Shown piece after piece: positions 9,898-18,795 of a stretch of 64,000 bases of DNA (positions are counted from its first letter, which is position 1; every line of letters starts with the position of its first letter). Both the position numbers and the translations under genes were made by a program. The DNA lies in contig UCEZ01000049.1 of NCBI GenBank assembly GCA_900471525.1, forward strand, positions 1 to 64,000, given 5' to 3'. Source of the stretch: Hyphomicrobiales bacterium. Lineage in GTDB: Bacteria; Pseudomonadota; Alphaproteobacteria; Rhizobiales; Rhizobiaceae. The notes below the pieces were generated by a model. The model was not told the DNA's origin, did not search any database, and was given only the letters and a program-made list of their open reading frames with translations.

Positions 9898-10908
9898 TCA
9901 TTCTGCCGGCACAGCTGATGTGTGCGTGTAAAGCTTGCCCGCCTTCTTGGCTCGGTATTCGTCGTAAGCTGCGATCAGCATGGCGCCGTCATTGTACTCA
10001 GCCTTCCAGCCGAGCTCCTTCTTGAGCTTGCCGGTCTCGCGGATGCACATTTCGTCGGCGATCAGGTACTGTTCGGGATCCATGATCGGCAGGTTGACGA
10101 AATCGAAGGCGGCAAGCGTTGCCTTGACCGCAAATGCCGGCGTCGGCAGCAGGAACGACTTCGAGCCGGCGTGCACGATCAGGTCGCCAAGCAACTTTTT
10201 CACCGACGGCGGGTTGTCGGAGCCGAGATTGTAGGCCTCGTTCGGCACGCCGCCCTTCCAGGCGAGACGCGCGGCTTCGGCGCAGTCGAACACCGAGATG
10301 AACTGATACGGGTTCTTGCCCGAGCCGATCATCGGTACAGGAAGATTGGCGTCGATCAGCTTGAACAGCTTTTCCAGAATGCCGAGGCGGCCGGGACCGA
10401 TGATCAGGCGCGGCCGGAAGATCGAGATGTTCATTCCCTGCTTGCGCCATTCGGCGGCGAGCTGCTCGGTCGCCCATTTCGACTTGCCGTATTCGCCGAG
10501 CGGCTTGGCCGGATGCGCCTCGGTTTGCGGCGACATGACCGTGTGGCCGTAAATCATGTCGGTAGTGAATTGCACCAGCCGGTTGGCGCCGGACCGGGCC
10601 GTCGCCTTCATGATGTTCTCCGCGCCGTAATAATTCACCGGCCAGAAAAACTCCCAGCGCTTGGCGCGTACCTGCAACGGCGACAGCATCTTGGCGGCCA
10701 TGTTGTAGACCATGTCGTCCGGGCCGATCTCGACCTTCAGCACATCGTCCGGGTTGGTGACGTCGCAGCGGACAAAACGGGCACGGGCGTAGTGCGGCAG
10801 ATCGGATTTTGCGATATCGGCGACGAGAACTTCCTCGCCGTCCTGAACGAGGCGTTCAGCCAGATGACGGCCGACGAAACCGTCACCGCCGAAAATGATA
10901 TGTTTCAT
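9898..10908 (-). CDS. NAD(P)-dependent extended SDR (epimerase/dehydratase family)
   Basis: A 336-residue extended short-chain dehydrogenase. The N-terminus carries the dinucleotide-binding loop GGDGFVGRHLAERL, and the catalytic Tyr and Lys lie in GEYGKSKWATEQ, with TTDMIYG as the Ser/Thr-bearing strand. Enzymes of this fold reduce or epimerise nucleotide- or lipid-linked sugars. Inside this operon it could reduce the 2-keto product of the DprE1-like oxidase, the job done by an SDR (DprE2) in mycobacteria, although DprE2 is a classical rather than extended SDR. It overlaps the transporter gene upstream by four bases (ATGA), so the two are translationally coupled. Confidence 0.87.
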   Translation of the reverse strand: MKHIIFGGDGFVGRHLAERLVQDGEEVLVADIAKSDLPHYARARFVRCDVTNPDDVLKVEIGPDDMVYNMAAKMLSPLQVRAKRWEFFWPVNYYGAENIMKATARSGANRLVQFTTDMIYGHTVMSPQTEAHPAKPLGEYGKSKWATEQLAAEWRKQGMNISIFRPRLIIGPGRLGILEKLFKLIDANLPVPMIGSGKNPYQFISVFDCAEAARLAWKGGVPNEAYNLGSDNPPSVKKLLGDLIVHAGSKSFLLPTPAFAVKATLAAFDFVNLPIMDPEQYLIADEMCIRETGKLKKELGWKAEYNDGAMLIAAYDEYRAKKAGKLYTHTSAVPAE

Positions 10909-11345
10909 GATGCGCTCCCGATTTTTGCTGTTTTTGCGCCCGTGGCTTCAAGCGATGGCTGATCCTCATGCGAGGACATGCCTGACTGAGCGATGAGAAT
11001 GGTTCCGACGCAGATGAAGCCGATGCCGGCGATGCGCCAGGCGTTCAGATCCTCGCGGAAGACGAAATAGGCAAAGACGGCCACCGCCACATAGGCGAGG
11101 CTCAAGAATGGATAGGCGAAGGAGAGTTCGACCTTCGACAGGACATAGAGATGCGACACCATCGAAATGACGAAGGTCGCAAGTCCGGCGAAGACCCAAG
11201 GGTTGAAAACCACCTGGAAGATGCGGGCAATGACAGTATCAGCCGTGAAGCTCAATGGTCCGAGCGACAGCATGCCCTGTTTCAGCATGACCTGTGCCGC
11301 CGCGTTGGTAAGCACGGTGAAGAGAATGAATAGAATATACTTCAT
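10905..11345 (-). CDS. Small EamA/SMR-type transporter, ArnE/ArnF-like
   Basis: A 146-residue membrane protein with four predicted helices and short loops, the size of a small multidrug resistance or half-EamA protein. The pattern of FVISMVSHLYVLSKVELSFA and SLAYVAVAVFAY is like ArnE/ArnF, which flip undecaprenyl-phosphate aminoarabinose across the inner membrane. Its place between a polyprenyl-phosphate pentose oxidase and an SDR makes a lipid-linked sugar flippase the likeliest role (inference). The start at 11345 gives a membrane-first N-terminus and follows AGGGAAC; a GTG 13 codons upstream is less likely. Confidence 0.78.
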   Translation of the reverse strand: MKYILFILFTVLTNAAAQVMLKQGMLSLGPLSFTADTVIARIFQVVFNPWVFAGLATFVISMVSHLYVLSKVELSFAYPFLSLAYVAVAVFAYFVFREDLNAWRIAGIGFICVGTILIAQSGMSSHEDQPSLEATGAKTAKIGSAS

Positions 11346-11439
11346 GTCGATGTTCCCTGTTCCCATCCCGACCACTACACGCAAGAGCCGTATATTCCGT
11401 GAAATTCCCGTATTTATTTAATTCAAATTGTACCTGTTC

Positions 11440-12762
11440 TCATTTCGGCAAAGCCAAGGCCGTTCTCTTCCAGAAATTCGAGACCATTGCCGGATCGCGC
11501 AATTCCTCCAGTTTCCGCCACTGCGAGAACGAAGAATCAAAGGTTTGCGGGCTCATGCGCGCATCCTTGTAGGGATTGATGGCGCCGCCGGCCTCCACGA
11601 CCATCGCATCGAGCACGTTCAGCAGCTTAAGGGTCTGTTCACCCTGATTGGCGAAATCCAACGTCAGCGTGAAGCCCGGTCTCGGGAAGGATAAAAGTCC
11701 GCCCGATTTCTGCTCGCCGAACTTCTTCAGCACGGTGAGGAAGGAGGCATGACCTGCCGTTCTGGCGGTCTCCAACAGCCGTGCCGTCAGTTCCGGCGCG
11801 TTGTCCGCCGGATAGACGCTCTGATGCTGGTAGAGACCCTTCGGGCCATACAGCCTGTTCCAGTGGCCGATGGCATCCAGCGGATGGAAATAGCCGGGCC
11901 ATTTGACCGTCGTCACCGTCTCGCCGCGCTTTTCCTTGCGAAAGTAGAATTCGTTGAAAGTTTTAAGCGTCACCGTGTTCAGCAGGTTGAACGGCGGCGA
12001 GAACGGCACCGACAACTTCGTCGCACGCGGCATATCGGGAAATTCGCAGGACGCATCCGCGTGATCGCCGGCGAGAAGAATGCCCCTGCCCGCCCGTTTG
12101 CCCGTCGCCAGTTGGTCTATCCAGGCGACCGAATATTCGTGCTCGCCATCGACGGCTTCGACCATGCCGAAATATTCGTCCAGGCTATCGAAACGGATTG
12201 CATGTTGCTGGATATGGGCCGACGGAACCTTCATCAGCTGCAGGTCAACCGACAGGATGAGGCCCGTCAGGCCCATGCCGCCGATGGTGGCGTAAAACAG
12301 GTCGCGGTTTTCCGTCGGCGAGCAGGTCAGCAGCCCGCCGCTGGAGCGCAGCAGCGTCAGACGCCGGACATGCTTGCCGAACGTGCCGCGCGTGTGATGA
12401 TTTTTGCCGTGAACGTCGTTGGCAACAGCGCCGGCGACCGTGGCCGCAGCAGTCCCCGGAGTCACCGGCAGGAAAAAACGATGCGGGATCGCCGTTTCGA
12501 GGATGGAATGAAGTGTGACGCCGGCATCGCAGGAAACAATTCCGGTTCCCGGATCGAAACCGAGGATGCGGGTGCGCATGCGGCTGTCGATCAGCCTGCC
12601 CTGATCGTTGTGGCAACTGTCTCCGTAGGAGCGGCCATTGCCGAAGGGCAGGAAGGCGCCGGGCGGCGCGTTCTCCCGCATGTTCTCGTAGCCATCCGGC
12701 GACACGGCTTGCCGGGCGCGGCGGTCGATCCGGCCCCAGCTGTCGAACTCACCAGCGGTCAT
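11440..12762 (-). CDS. DprE1-like FAD oxidase (polyprenylphosphoryl-ribose 2'-oxidase family)
   Basis: A 440-residue VAO/PCMH-fold flavoenzyme. The FAD-binding segment shows GNGRSYGDS (41-49) and NDVHGKNHH (115-123), the DprE1 signatures, and the catalytic lysine corresponds to K399 in NPYKDARM. DprE1 oxidises decaprenylphosphoryl-ribose to the 2'-keto sugar on the way to arabinose. The residue aligning with the mycobacterial Cys387 appears to be Thr367 (GFTLTLDF). Its start overlaps the stop of the HAD-UbiA gene by four bases (ATGA). The neighbouring phosphoribosyltransferase homologue makes the assignment to a lipid-linked pentose pathway convincing; the polyprenyl chain length is unknown. 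Confidence 0.88.
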   Translation of the reverse strand: MTAGEFDSWGRIDRRARQAVSPDGYENMRENAPPGAFLPFGNGRSYGDSCHNDQGRLIDSRMRTRILGFDPGTGIVSCDAGVTLHSILETAIPHRFFLPVTPGTAAATVAGAVANDVHGKNHHTRGTFGKHVRRLTLLRSSGGLLTCSPTENRDLFYATIGGMGLTGLILSVDLQLMKVPSAHIQQHAIRFDSLDEYFGMVEAVDGEHEYSVAWIDQLATGKRAGRGILLAGDHADASCEFPDMPRATKLSVPFSPPFNLLNTVTLKTFNEFYFRKEKRGETVTTVKWPGYFHPLDAIGHWNRLYGPKGLYQHQSVYPADNAPELTARLLETARTAGHASFLTVLKKFGEQKSGGLLSFPRPGFTLTLDFANQGEQTLKLLNVLDAMVVEAGGAINPYKDARMSPQTFDSSFSQWRKLEELRDPAMVSNFWKRTALALPK

Positions 12763-14201
12763 GGCGATCCCAGGGTACCGGCGAGCACCAGCGAGGCGCC
12801 GATCGCCATGGTCACCAGGCTGCGCCAGTCGCGCATGATGAAGACCACCGGATCCTCATGCAGCATGCGGCGACGGGCGAGCATCCAGATTCTGAGGAGC
12901 ATGTAGAGCACCAGCGGGCAGAGAGGCCACAGCGCCCAGGGCAGCGTATACATCTCCTGCATTTCCTTGCTGTGGATGTAGAGCGCCAGAACCAGCGCTG
13001 AAGCAAAGGCGGAGGATACGCCGGCCTGCCCGACCATCTCGTAATCAACAGCCATATAGCCGCGACCGGGAACCTGGTTGCCGTCGCGGCCGTCATATTC
13101 GTCGAGTTCGACATAGCGCTTCACCAGCGCCAGGCTGAGGAAGAAGAAGATCGAGAAGGACAGGAGCCAGAAGGACAGTTCCGTGTCGGTGGCAGCCGAA
13201 CCGGCGATGATGCGAACCGTATAGAGCCCCGCCAGCGTGAAGACGTCCACCAGCAGCTTGCGTTTGAGGACGAAGGTGTAGGCCGTCGTCGCCATGGCAT
13301 AGAAGCCGAGCACGAGCGCGAAGTCGGAGGGCAGTACGGCCGTCAGCGACAGGGACGCGACCAGCAGGCAGAGCGCGAGCACTAGCCCCATCGGCACGGA
13401 CATCTGGCCGCTTGCCAAGGGTCTGTTGCGTTTCGTCGGGTGACGCCGGTCGTTGGTCAGGTCCGACAGGTCGTTGATCACATAAACGGCGGAGGCAAGA
13501 AAGCTGAAGGCGAAGAAGGCGAGAATGACATTGATCACGGCATCGAGGTGCAGGATGTCGTGGTTGAGTACCATCGGCACGCCGATCAGCACGTTCTTTG
13601 CCCATTGATGGACGCGGATCGATTTCAACGCCGCGAGACGGCTGGTCTTGCCCACGTCGAGCCGCTCGGCGTCATGAGCCCGGCGCCATTTTTCGGCCGC
13701 CGCATCCGGCGCCACGACGATCGCCTTGCGGGCAGCGTCGAACACCGGAACGTCGTCCCGGCTGTTGCCCATATAGTCGAAACCGCCCTCGCCGAACTGT
13801 TCGATCAGCTTTTCGCGCTTGCGGCGGCTGGTCAGGTTGATTTCGGTCGAACTATGCAGAACGGACGAAAAAACGCCGGCATGGGCCGCAACCCCGAGGG
13901 CCACGCTTTCGGCGGCGCCGGTGACAAGAATGACCTGCCGGCCGGTGTCGCGCTCGCGCGTCAACCGCTTGAGCACGGCTTCGCGATAGGGCCAGTCGGC
14001 GGCCTGACGACCGGAGCGCGCGGCGACCTCGTGTTTCAGCCGTGCCTTGCCCTTGGTCATCCAATAAAGAACCGCAAGCAGCATCAGCGGATTGCGCAAG
14101 AGAATGATCGCCACGCCCTCCCAAAGCGTGTCAGCGGCAAGCAACGTGCCGTCGAGATCGACGCACAGCGGAATATGCCGCGTTTCTGTCCGAGCATCCA
14201 T
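12759..14201 (-). CDS. HAD-UbiA fusion, polyprenyl-phosphate phosphoribosyltransferase-like
   Basis: A 480-residue two-domain protein. Residues 1-190 form a HAD phosphatase (nucleophile motif DLDGT, D15 and D17; later GNSRDDVPVF). Residues 195-480 form a UbiA prenyltransferase with about nine helices, the RVHQWAKN entry motif and the NDLSDLTND...HPTKRNRPLASG region (243-264) typical of 5-phospho-ribosyl-1-diphosphate:polyprenyl-phosphate transferases (mycobacterial Rv3806c; rhizobial NoeC is related). The fusion would make polyprenyl-phosphoribose phosphate and remove its 5-phosphate in one protein. It is the first gene of the operon, with GGGG 9 bases ahead of its ATG. Confidence 0.87.
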   Translation of the reverse strand: MDARTETRHIPLCVDLDGTLLAADTLWEGVAIILLRNPLMLLAVLYWMTKGKARLKHEVAARSGRQAADWPYREAVLKRLTRERDTGRQVILVTGAAESVALGVAAHAGVFSSVLHSSTEINLTSRRKREKLIEQFGEGGFDYMGNSRDDVPVFDAARKAIVVAPDAAAEKWRRAHDAERLDVGKTSRLAALKSIRVHQWAKNVLIGVPMVLNHDILHLDAVINVILAFFAFSFLASAVYVINDLSDLTNDRRHPTKRNRPLASGQMSVPMGLVLALCLLVASLSLTAVLPSDFALVLGFYAMATTAYTFVLKRKLLVDVFTLAGLYTVRIIAGSAATDTELSFWLLSFSIFFFLSLALVKRYVELDEYDGRDGNQVPGRGYMAVDYEMVGQAGVSSAFASALVLALYIHSKEMQEMYTLPWALWPLCPLVLYMLLRIWMLARRRMLHEDPVVFIMRDWRSLVTMAIGASLVLAGTLGSP

Positions 14202-14327
14202 ACGATCAAACCCCGAGAATATATGCCCGGGACAGTCCCACGATCAGCTTTCAAAAAAGAAAACAACGGCCGCGCCACAGTTCAAAACTGCCGCGTTGGT
14301 TAATAAATCCCGGATATATCAGAGGTT

Positions 14328-15212
14328 TCAATCAACTCCGATCCAGTTCAGCGCATCACGCCAGTCCGTCATGCGCACTGGCGTTCCGTGCGATCCGGTC
14401 TGAAACAGGACGAAGCGGCTTGGATAGCTCGCGGCCTTCAGCGAACGGTAGAGCGCCACCTGATCCGCAGCGGCATAGACGCTGTCGGCACTTCCATGAC
14501 TGAAGAACATCGGCAGTTTTTGTCTGTAGGCGGCGCTCTTGCTGAAGGTCGGGTCCGTCGGGCCGCCCATGATCATCATCCCCTTGAGGGCTGCCACCGC
14601 CTGTTGATTGCGCGTGATACCCCAGCAGATGAAACTGCCCATCGAGGCGCAGGCAAGCACCACCGGTTTGCCCGGTGACAGTTTTTGCGCATGGGCGATC
14701 AGACCAGCGATATCGGCGACGCCGGCATCATCGAAGGAGCGGACGCTCGGGGCGTAATAAACTCCGCCGTTTTCGACAGCGAGATTTTTCAGCCGGTTGA
14801 AATTGCCGCCGAAGGACCAGTCGTTGGCACCGAGGCGCCGATCGCCTCCCCGGCCATGGATAAAGATCACCGAGAAAGTCGCGCCACGTTCCGCGCCAAC
14901 GCGGGTGACATCGAGCGGTCGGCCTGCGGCATCGATCGTTTCGTTGGCCTGTTCGCTCTTGATGCCGAGCGACACATAGGCCCGCTTTGCCCGGCGCTCC
15001 GGAACCTGATCGCGACCGTTGATGTCGCGCATTTCCTGATAATCGACGACACGATAATCGCCGCCATCCGCTGTTTCGAGGACCGTGCCATAAGAAAACA
15101 GCTCGTCCTTGAACGGCTTCAACGGCGCGGCCTGCGCTGGCAAAGCCAAGGCGACGATGAGAGCACAGGCGAAAACGCCGCGAAAGATCAAATGAGCTGT
15201 GGACATGTGCAT
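14328..15212 (-). CDS. Secreted alpha/beta hydrolase
   Basis: A 294-residue exported protein with a clear signal peptide (hydrophobic run ending ALPAQAAP). The fold is alpha/beta hydrolase: oxyanion strand FIHGRGGDRR, nucleophile in ACASMGSF (GxSxG variant with Ala first), acid in GSADSVYAAAD and His in TGSHGTPVR. The substrate is unknown; an esterase or similar envelope role is possible. The start at 15212 follows AGAGGAAC; a second ATG two codons later is possible. It is read in the same direction as the operon downstream but 126 bases separate them, and nothing ties it functionally to that operon. Confidence 0.82.
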   Translation of the reverse strand: MHMSTAHLIFRGVFACALIVALALPAQAAPLKPFKDELFSYGTVLETADGGDYRVVDYQEMRDINGRDQVPERRAKRAYVSLGIKSEQANETIDAAGRPLDVTRVGAERGATFSVIFIHGRGGDRRLGANDWSFGGNFNRLKNLAVENGGVYYAPSVRSFDDAGVADIAGLIAHAQKLSPGKPVVLACASMGSFICWGITRNQQAVAALKGMMIMGGPTDPTFSKSAAYRQKLPMFFSHGSADSVYAAADQVALYRSLKAASYPSRFVLFQTGSHGTPVRMTDWRDALNWIGVD

Positions 15213-15454
15213 CCGGAATGTTCCTCTTTTGGTCCAAGCCTTGCCATCGGACCTTCCGCAACGCAACAGTTGAGGCTATTGAAGGCATGATCGGCGTATT
15301 TGCGGGTGTTCGACTGAGCCACATGGCGAGCTTTATCGCTCTGACGCCAAGAGTCTGGCAGAATTCCGGCGATTCGCGCAGACATTCATGACGGCTTTAC
15401 GTGTCCCCTGACCGGGCCATAAGTCGCCACCACGGAAAGATCTCTGAACAGCCT

Positions 15455-17530
15455 ATGACCGACAGCAACGATCTCTTCTCAGCATTGCCCCTGGTACCCA
15501 AGCCTGCGACGGATCCTGTGGTGCCGAAGCCGGTCACCGCACCTGTCGCGGCGCCAGTGGCAGAACAACGCAGCGGCGCCTCGACAACGCTGAAGGCCGA
15601 TTCCGGTGACTACAATGCGTCGGCCATCGAAGTGCTCGAGGGACTTGAACCGGTGCGCCGGCGTCCGGGCATGTATATCGGCGGCACCGACGAAAAGGCG
15701 CTGCACCATTTGTTCGCCGAAGTCATCGACAACTCGATGGACGAGGCCGTTGCCGGGCATGCGAATTTCATCGACGTCCATCTCGATGCCGAGGGCTGCC
15801 TGTCGGTCACCGACAACGGCCGCGGTATTCCGGTCGAGAACCATCCGAAATTTCCGGGCAAGTCGACGCTCGAAGTCATCATGACCATCCTGCATGCGGG
15901 CGGCAAGTTCGACAGCAAGGTCTACGAGACATCCGGCGGTCTGCACGGCGTCGGCGTTTCTGTCGTCAACGCGCTTTCGGATATTCTCGAAGTCGAGGTC
16001 GCCCGCAACCGCAAACTCTACCGCCAGCGCTTTTCGCGCGGCGTACCGCAGGGTGGGCTCGAAGAACTCGGCGACGTCCAGAACCGGCGGGGCACCAAGG
16101 TAAAGTTTCATCCCGATCCGGAAATTTTCGGCTCGCACGCGAAATTCGACCCGGCACGGTTGTTCCGCATGGCGCGCTCCAAGGCCTATCTGTTCGGCGG
16201 TGTCGAAATCCGTTGGTCCTGCGATCCCTCGCTGATCGAAGGCACCGAGACGCCCGACAAAGCGGTGTTTCACTTCCCCGGCGGCCTGAAGGATTATCTG
16301 CAGGCGACGATGGGCAAGGAATTCACCGTTACCCGCGAAATTTTTGCCGGCAAGACGGAAAAGACCGGCGGCCATGGCGCGCTCGAATGGGCAGTCACGT
16401 GGTATGGCGGTGACAGCGTCGTGCACTCCTACTGCAACACCATCCCGACACCCGAGGGCGGCACGCATGAGGCGGGCTTCCGCATCGCACTGACCAAGGG
16501 CCTCAAGGCCTATGCGGAACTGACACAGAACAAGCGGGCGGCGATCGTCACCACCGAGGACGTGATGATCTCGGCGGCCGGCATGCTTTCGGTCTTCATC
16601 CGCGAGCCGGAATTCGTCGGCCAGACCAAGGACAAGCTCGCGACAGTCGAGGCTCAGCGCATCGTCGAAAACGCGCTGCGCGATCCGTTCGACCATTTCC
16701 TTGCCGACAACCCGCAGGAGGCCCACAAGCTTCTGGAATGGGTGATCGAGCGCGCCGACGAACGCGTGCGCCGCCGCAAGGAAAAGGAAGTCAGCCGCAA
16801 GACCGCCGTGCGCAAGCTGCGCCTGCCGGGCAAACTTGCCGACTGCTCGCAGAATTCGGCCGAAGGCGCCGAACTGTTCATCGTCGAAGGGGATTCCGCC
16901 GGCGGCTCCGCCAAGCAGGCACGCAACCGTTCCAACCAGGCGATCCTGCCGCTGCGCGGCAAGATCCTCAATGTCGCCAGCGCCGGCCGCGAAAAGCTCG
17001 GCGCCAACCAGCAGATCGGCGATCTCGTGCAAGCACTTGGCTGCGGCACGCGCAGCAAGTACCGCGAGGAAGACCTGCGCTACGAGCGCGTCATCGTCAT
17101 GACCGATGCCGACGTCGATGGCGCCCATATCGCCTCGCTGCTGATCACCTTCTTCTACCAGGAAATGCCGGAACTGATCCGGGGCGGCCATCTCTATCTG
17201 GCCGTACCGCCACTCTACCGCATCACCCAAGGGGCAAAGACGCTCTACGCTCGCGACGATGTCCACCGGGTGGAACTGATGGAAACGGAATTCACCGGCC
17301 GCGGCAAAGTCGAGATCGGGCGCTTCAAGGGCCTTGGCGAGATGATGCCAGCCCAGCTCAAGGAAACCACGATGGACCCTGCCAAGCGCACGCTGCTGAA
17401 GGTCGCCATCGATGAGGTAGATTTCGAAGGCACACGCGAAGCCGTGGACAATCTCATGGGCACCAAAGCCGACGCCCGCTTCCGCTTCATCCAGGAACGC
17501 GCGGTGTTTGCGGAAAACCTGGATATTTAA
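15455..17530 (+). CDS. parE: DNA topoisomerase IV subunit B
   Basis: ATPase subunit of topoisomerase IV, which decatenates daughter chromosomes together with ParC. The 691-residue protein has the GHKL ATPase domain (EVIDNSMDEA with the catalytic Glu and Asn; DNGRGIPV; GLHGVGVSVVNAL) and the TOPRIM domain (EGDSAGGSAKQARNR, MTDADVDGAHI). After the TOPRIM core there is no GyrB-type insert, so ParE rather than GyrB. The first 50 residues form a Pro/Val/Ala-rich leader, common in rhizobial ParE. The start is the ATG giving MTDSNDLF; a GTG 18 codons upstream is less likely. Confidence 0.97.
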   Translation: MTDSNDLFSALPLVPKPATDPVVPKPVTAPVAAPVAEQRSGASTTLKADSGDYNASAIEVLEGLEPVRRRPGMYIGGTDEKALHHLFAEVIDNSMDEAVAGHANFIDVHLDAEGCLSVTDNGRGIPVENHPKFPGKSTLEVIMTILHAGGKFDSKVYETSGGLHGVGVSVVNALSDILEVEVARNRKLYRQRFSRGVPQGGLEELGDVQNRRGTKVKFHPDPEIFGSHAKFDPARLFRMARSKAYLFGGVEIRWSCDPSLIEGTETPDKAVFHFPGGLKDYLQATMGKEFTVTREIFAGKTEKTGGHGALEWAVTWYGGDSVVHSYCNTIPTPEGGTHEAGFRIALTKGLKAYAELTQNKRAAIVTTEDVMISAAGMLSVFIREPEFVGQTKDKLATVEAQRIVENALRDPFDHFLADNPQEAHKLLEWVIERADERVRRRKEKEVSRKTAVRKLRLPGKLADCSQNSAEGAELFIVEGDSAGGSAKQARNRSNQAILPLRGKILNVASAGREKLGANQQIGDLVQALGCGTRSKYREEDLRYERVIVMTDADVDGAHIASLLITFFYQEMPELIRGGHLYLAVPPLYRITQGAKTLYARDDVHRVELMETEFTGRGKVEIGRFKGLGEMMPAQLKETTMDPAKRTLLKVAIDEVDFEGTREAVDNLMGTKADARFRFIQERAVFAENLDI

Positions 17531-17577
17531 GCAGGCCAGTTTGCAGTTTGATTCAACGCGTTATTGAATTGATTCAC

Positions 17578-17613
17578 GTTTCCGCTCCAACTCACGGAGC
17601 GGAAACACTTTTT
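17578..17613 (+). terminator. Terminator of parE
   Basis: A perfect 11-base stem (17578-17588 with 17596-17606) and a 7-base loop is followed by ACTTTTTC, 48 bases after the parE stop. Confidence 0.88.
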
Positions 17614-17632
17614 CGCACTGATTGACTCAGCG

Positions 17633-18121
17633 TCAAGCGATCGCCTTTTCCATGAAAAGGCTGAGCGGATCCGGCTGATAGGAACCGAACGGTCCGATCT
17701 CGACATAACCGGCGGTCTTGTAGAGACCGATGGCTTCGGGCTGATAGATGCCGGTTTCAAGCCGAATGGCGGACACCCCGGAATCGCGACCGTGGACTTC
17801 GAGATGTTCAAGGAGCTTGCGACCGATCTTCAAACCACGTGCCTGCGGATCGACGAACATCCGCTTGATCTCGGCACTGCCGTCACCGGCATCCACCAAG
17901 GCGCAACATCCGACGATTTCGCCTTCATGCCGCGCCACGAAAAAAGCCACGGACGGTTTTTCCAGTGCCGAGACATCGACGAGATGATTGCTTTCGGCCG
18001 GATAGAGCGACTGCGCATAGGCGTCGGATTGTTCGAGGAGACGCAGGACACCCGTCTGGCGCGGCGATTCTTTTTCAATGACGACTGGCACTTGGCGATA
18101 TTCCTTCACAGATCGATTCAT
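17633..18121 (-). CDS. GNAT family N-acetyltransferase
   Basis: A 162-residue acetyl-CoA-dependent acetyltransferase. The acetyl-CoA loop is visible in MFVDPQARGLKIGRKLLEHL (Q/RxxGxG/A), preceded by the EIKR beta-4 strand, and followed by the IRLETGIYQPEAIGLYKTAG segment typical of small-molecule or amino-acid acetyltransferases. The substrate cannot be told. The start is uncertain: the Met at 18121 gives a normal domain N-terminus but has no strong ribosome site, and the frame stays open to 18223. Confidence 0.88.
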   Translation of the reverse strand: MNRSVKEYRQVPVVIEKESPRQTGVLRLLEQSDAYAQSLYPAESNHLVDVSALEKPSVAFFVARHEGEIVGCCALVDAGDGSAEIKRMFVDPQARGLKIGRKLLEHLEVHGRDSGVSAIRLETGIYQPEAIGLYKTAGYVEIGPFGSYQPDPLSLFMEKAIA

Positions 18122-18344
18122 GCGGTTCGCAGCCGACACTAGAAGCAGTTTGCCCGAAACGACAGACGGCAATTCTTGCATGGCCGACAACCACTGGTCA
18201 CCCTGCGAAACGGGCGGAAACAATTTGTTTCGAACCTGTTGTCGCGTTGCCTTACTTCCGAAGCAAACGGACCGTTAGGTCGGCGAAATCAGAATCGTGC
18301 CCATCCGAGGCCGATATCGAAATCCGTTTGGAGAAACATTCGCG

Positions 18345-18791
18345 ATGGTTCCTGCCCTGATCGTCATGACAATTCTCGGCTGCGATGACAGCGTCAGCCA
18401 GTGCCACTACGTCTCGACCGTGAGCGGTACCTGGCAGTCGATTGCTGTGTGCGACGCGGAATCGCAAAAGCAGCTGCCGAAATTTCCCAACAGCAACTAT
18501 CCGGTGATCGTCGCGGTCTGCGAGAAATCCGGCGAGCAGATGGCGAAGGCGAAAGACCCGGCGCCCGTGCCGATGGCCCAGCCCGCGCTCGATGAGACGC
18601 ATCTGGTCACGCCGGACCCAATCCCGACGCCCCCCACTGCCGAACAACAGCAACCCAGCCTGCCGCGCCGAACACTGGCGATGGTCACCGGCGCCCTGCC
18701 CGACACGTCGACACTGCGCAACGCCGTAACCAAACCCGTTCACTATATCGAAGACGGCTATTCCTGGGTGGCGCGGAAATTCACGAAATAA
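18345..18791 (+). CDS. Conserved hypothetical protein, Pro-rich
   Basis: A 148-residue protein I can place in no functional family. It has a short hydrophobic N-terminus (MVPALIVMTILGCDDS) with several cysteines at 13, 20, 37 and 60, a Pro/Thr-rich middle (about residues 75-110) and a basic-aromatic C-terminal segment. The N-terminus could act as a signal peptide or lipid-anchor-like region but does not show a clean lipobox. GGAGAA about 10 bases upstream supports the ATG at 18345. It converges with the SDR gene, whose stop lies 5 bases away. Confidence 0.7.
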   Translation: MVPALIVMTILGCDDSVSQCHYVSTVSGTWQSIAVCDAESQKQLPKFPNSNYPVIVAVCEKSGEQMAKAKDPAPVPMAQPALDETHLVTPDPIPTPPTAEQQQPSLPRRTLAMVTGALPDTSTLRNAVTKPVHYIEDGYSWVARKFTK

Positions 18792-18795
18792 TCGA

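Noticed and set aside
8429..9901. Aminotransferase as hopanoid HpnO
   Set aside because: Same class, but no squalene-hopene cyclase or other hpn genes nearby; the operon partners concern polyprenyl-phosphate sugars.
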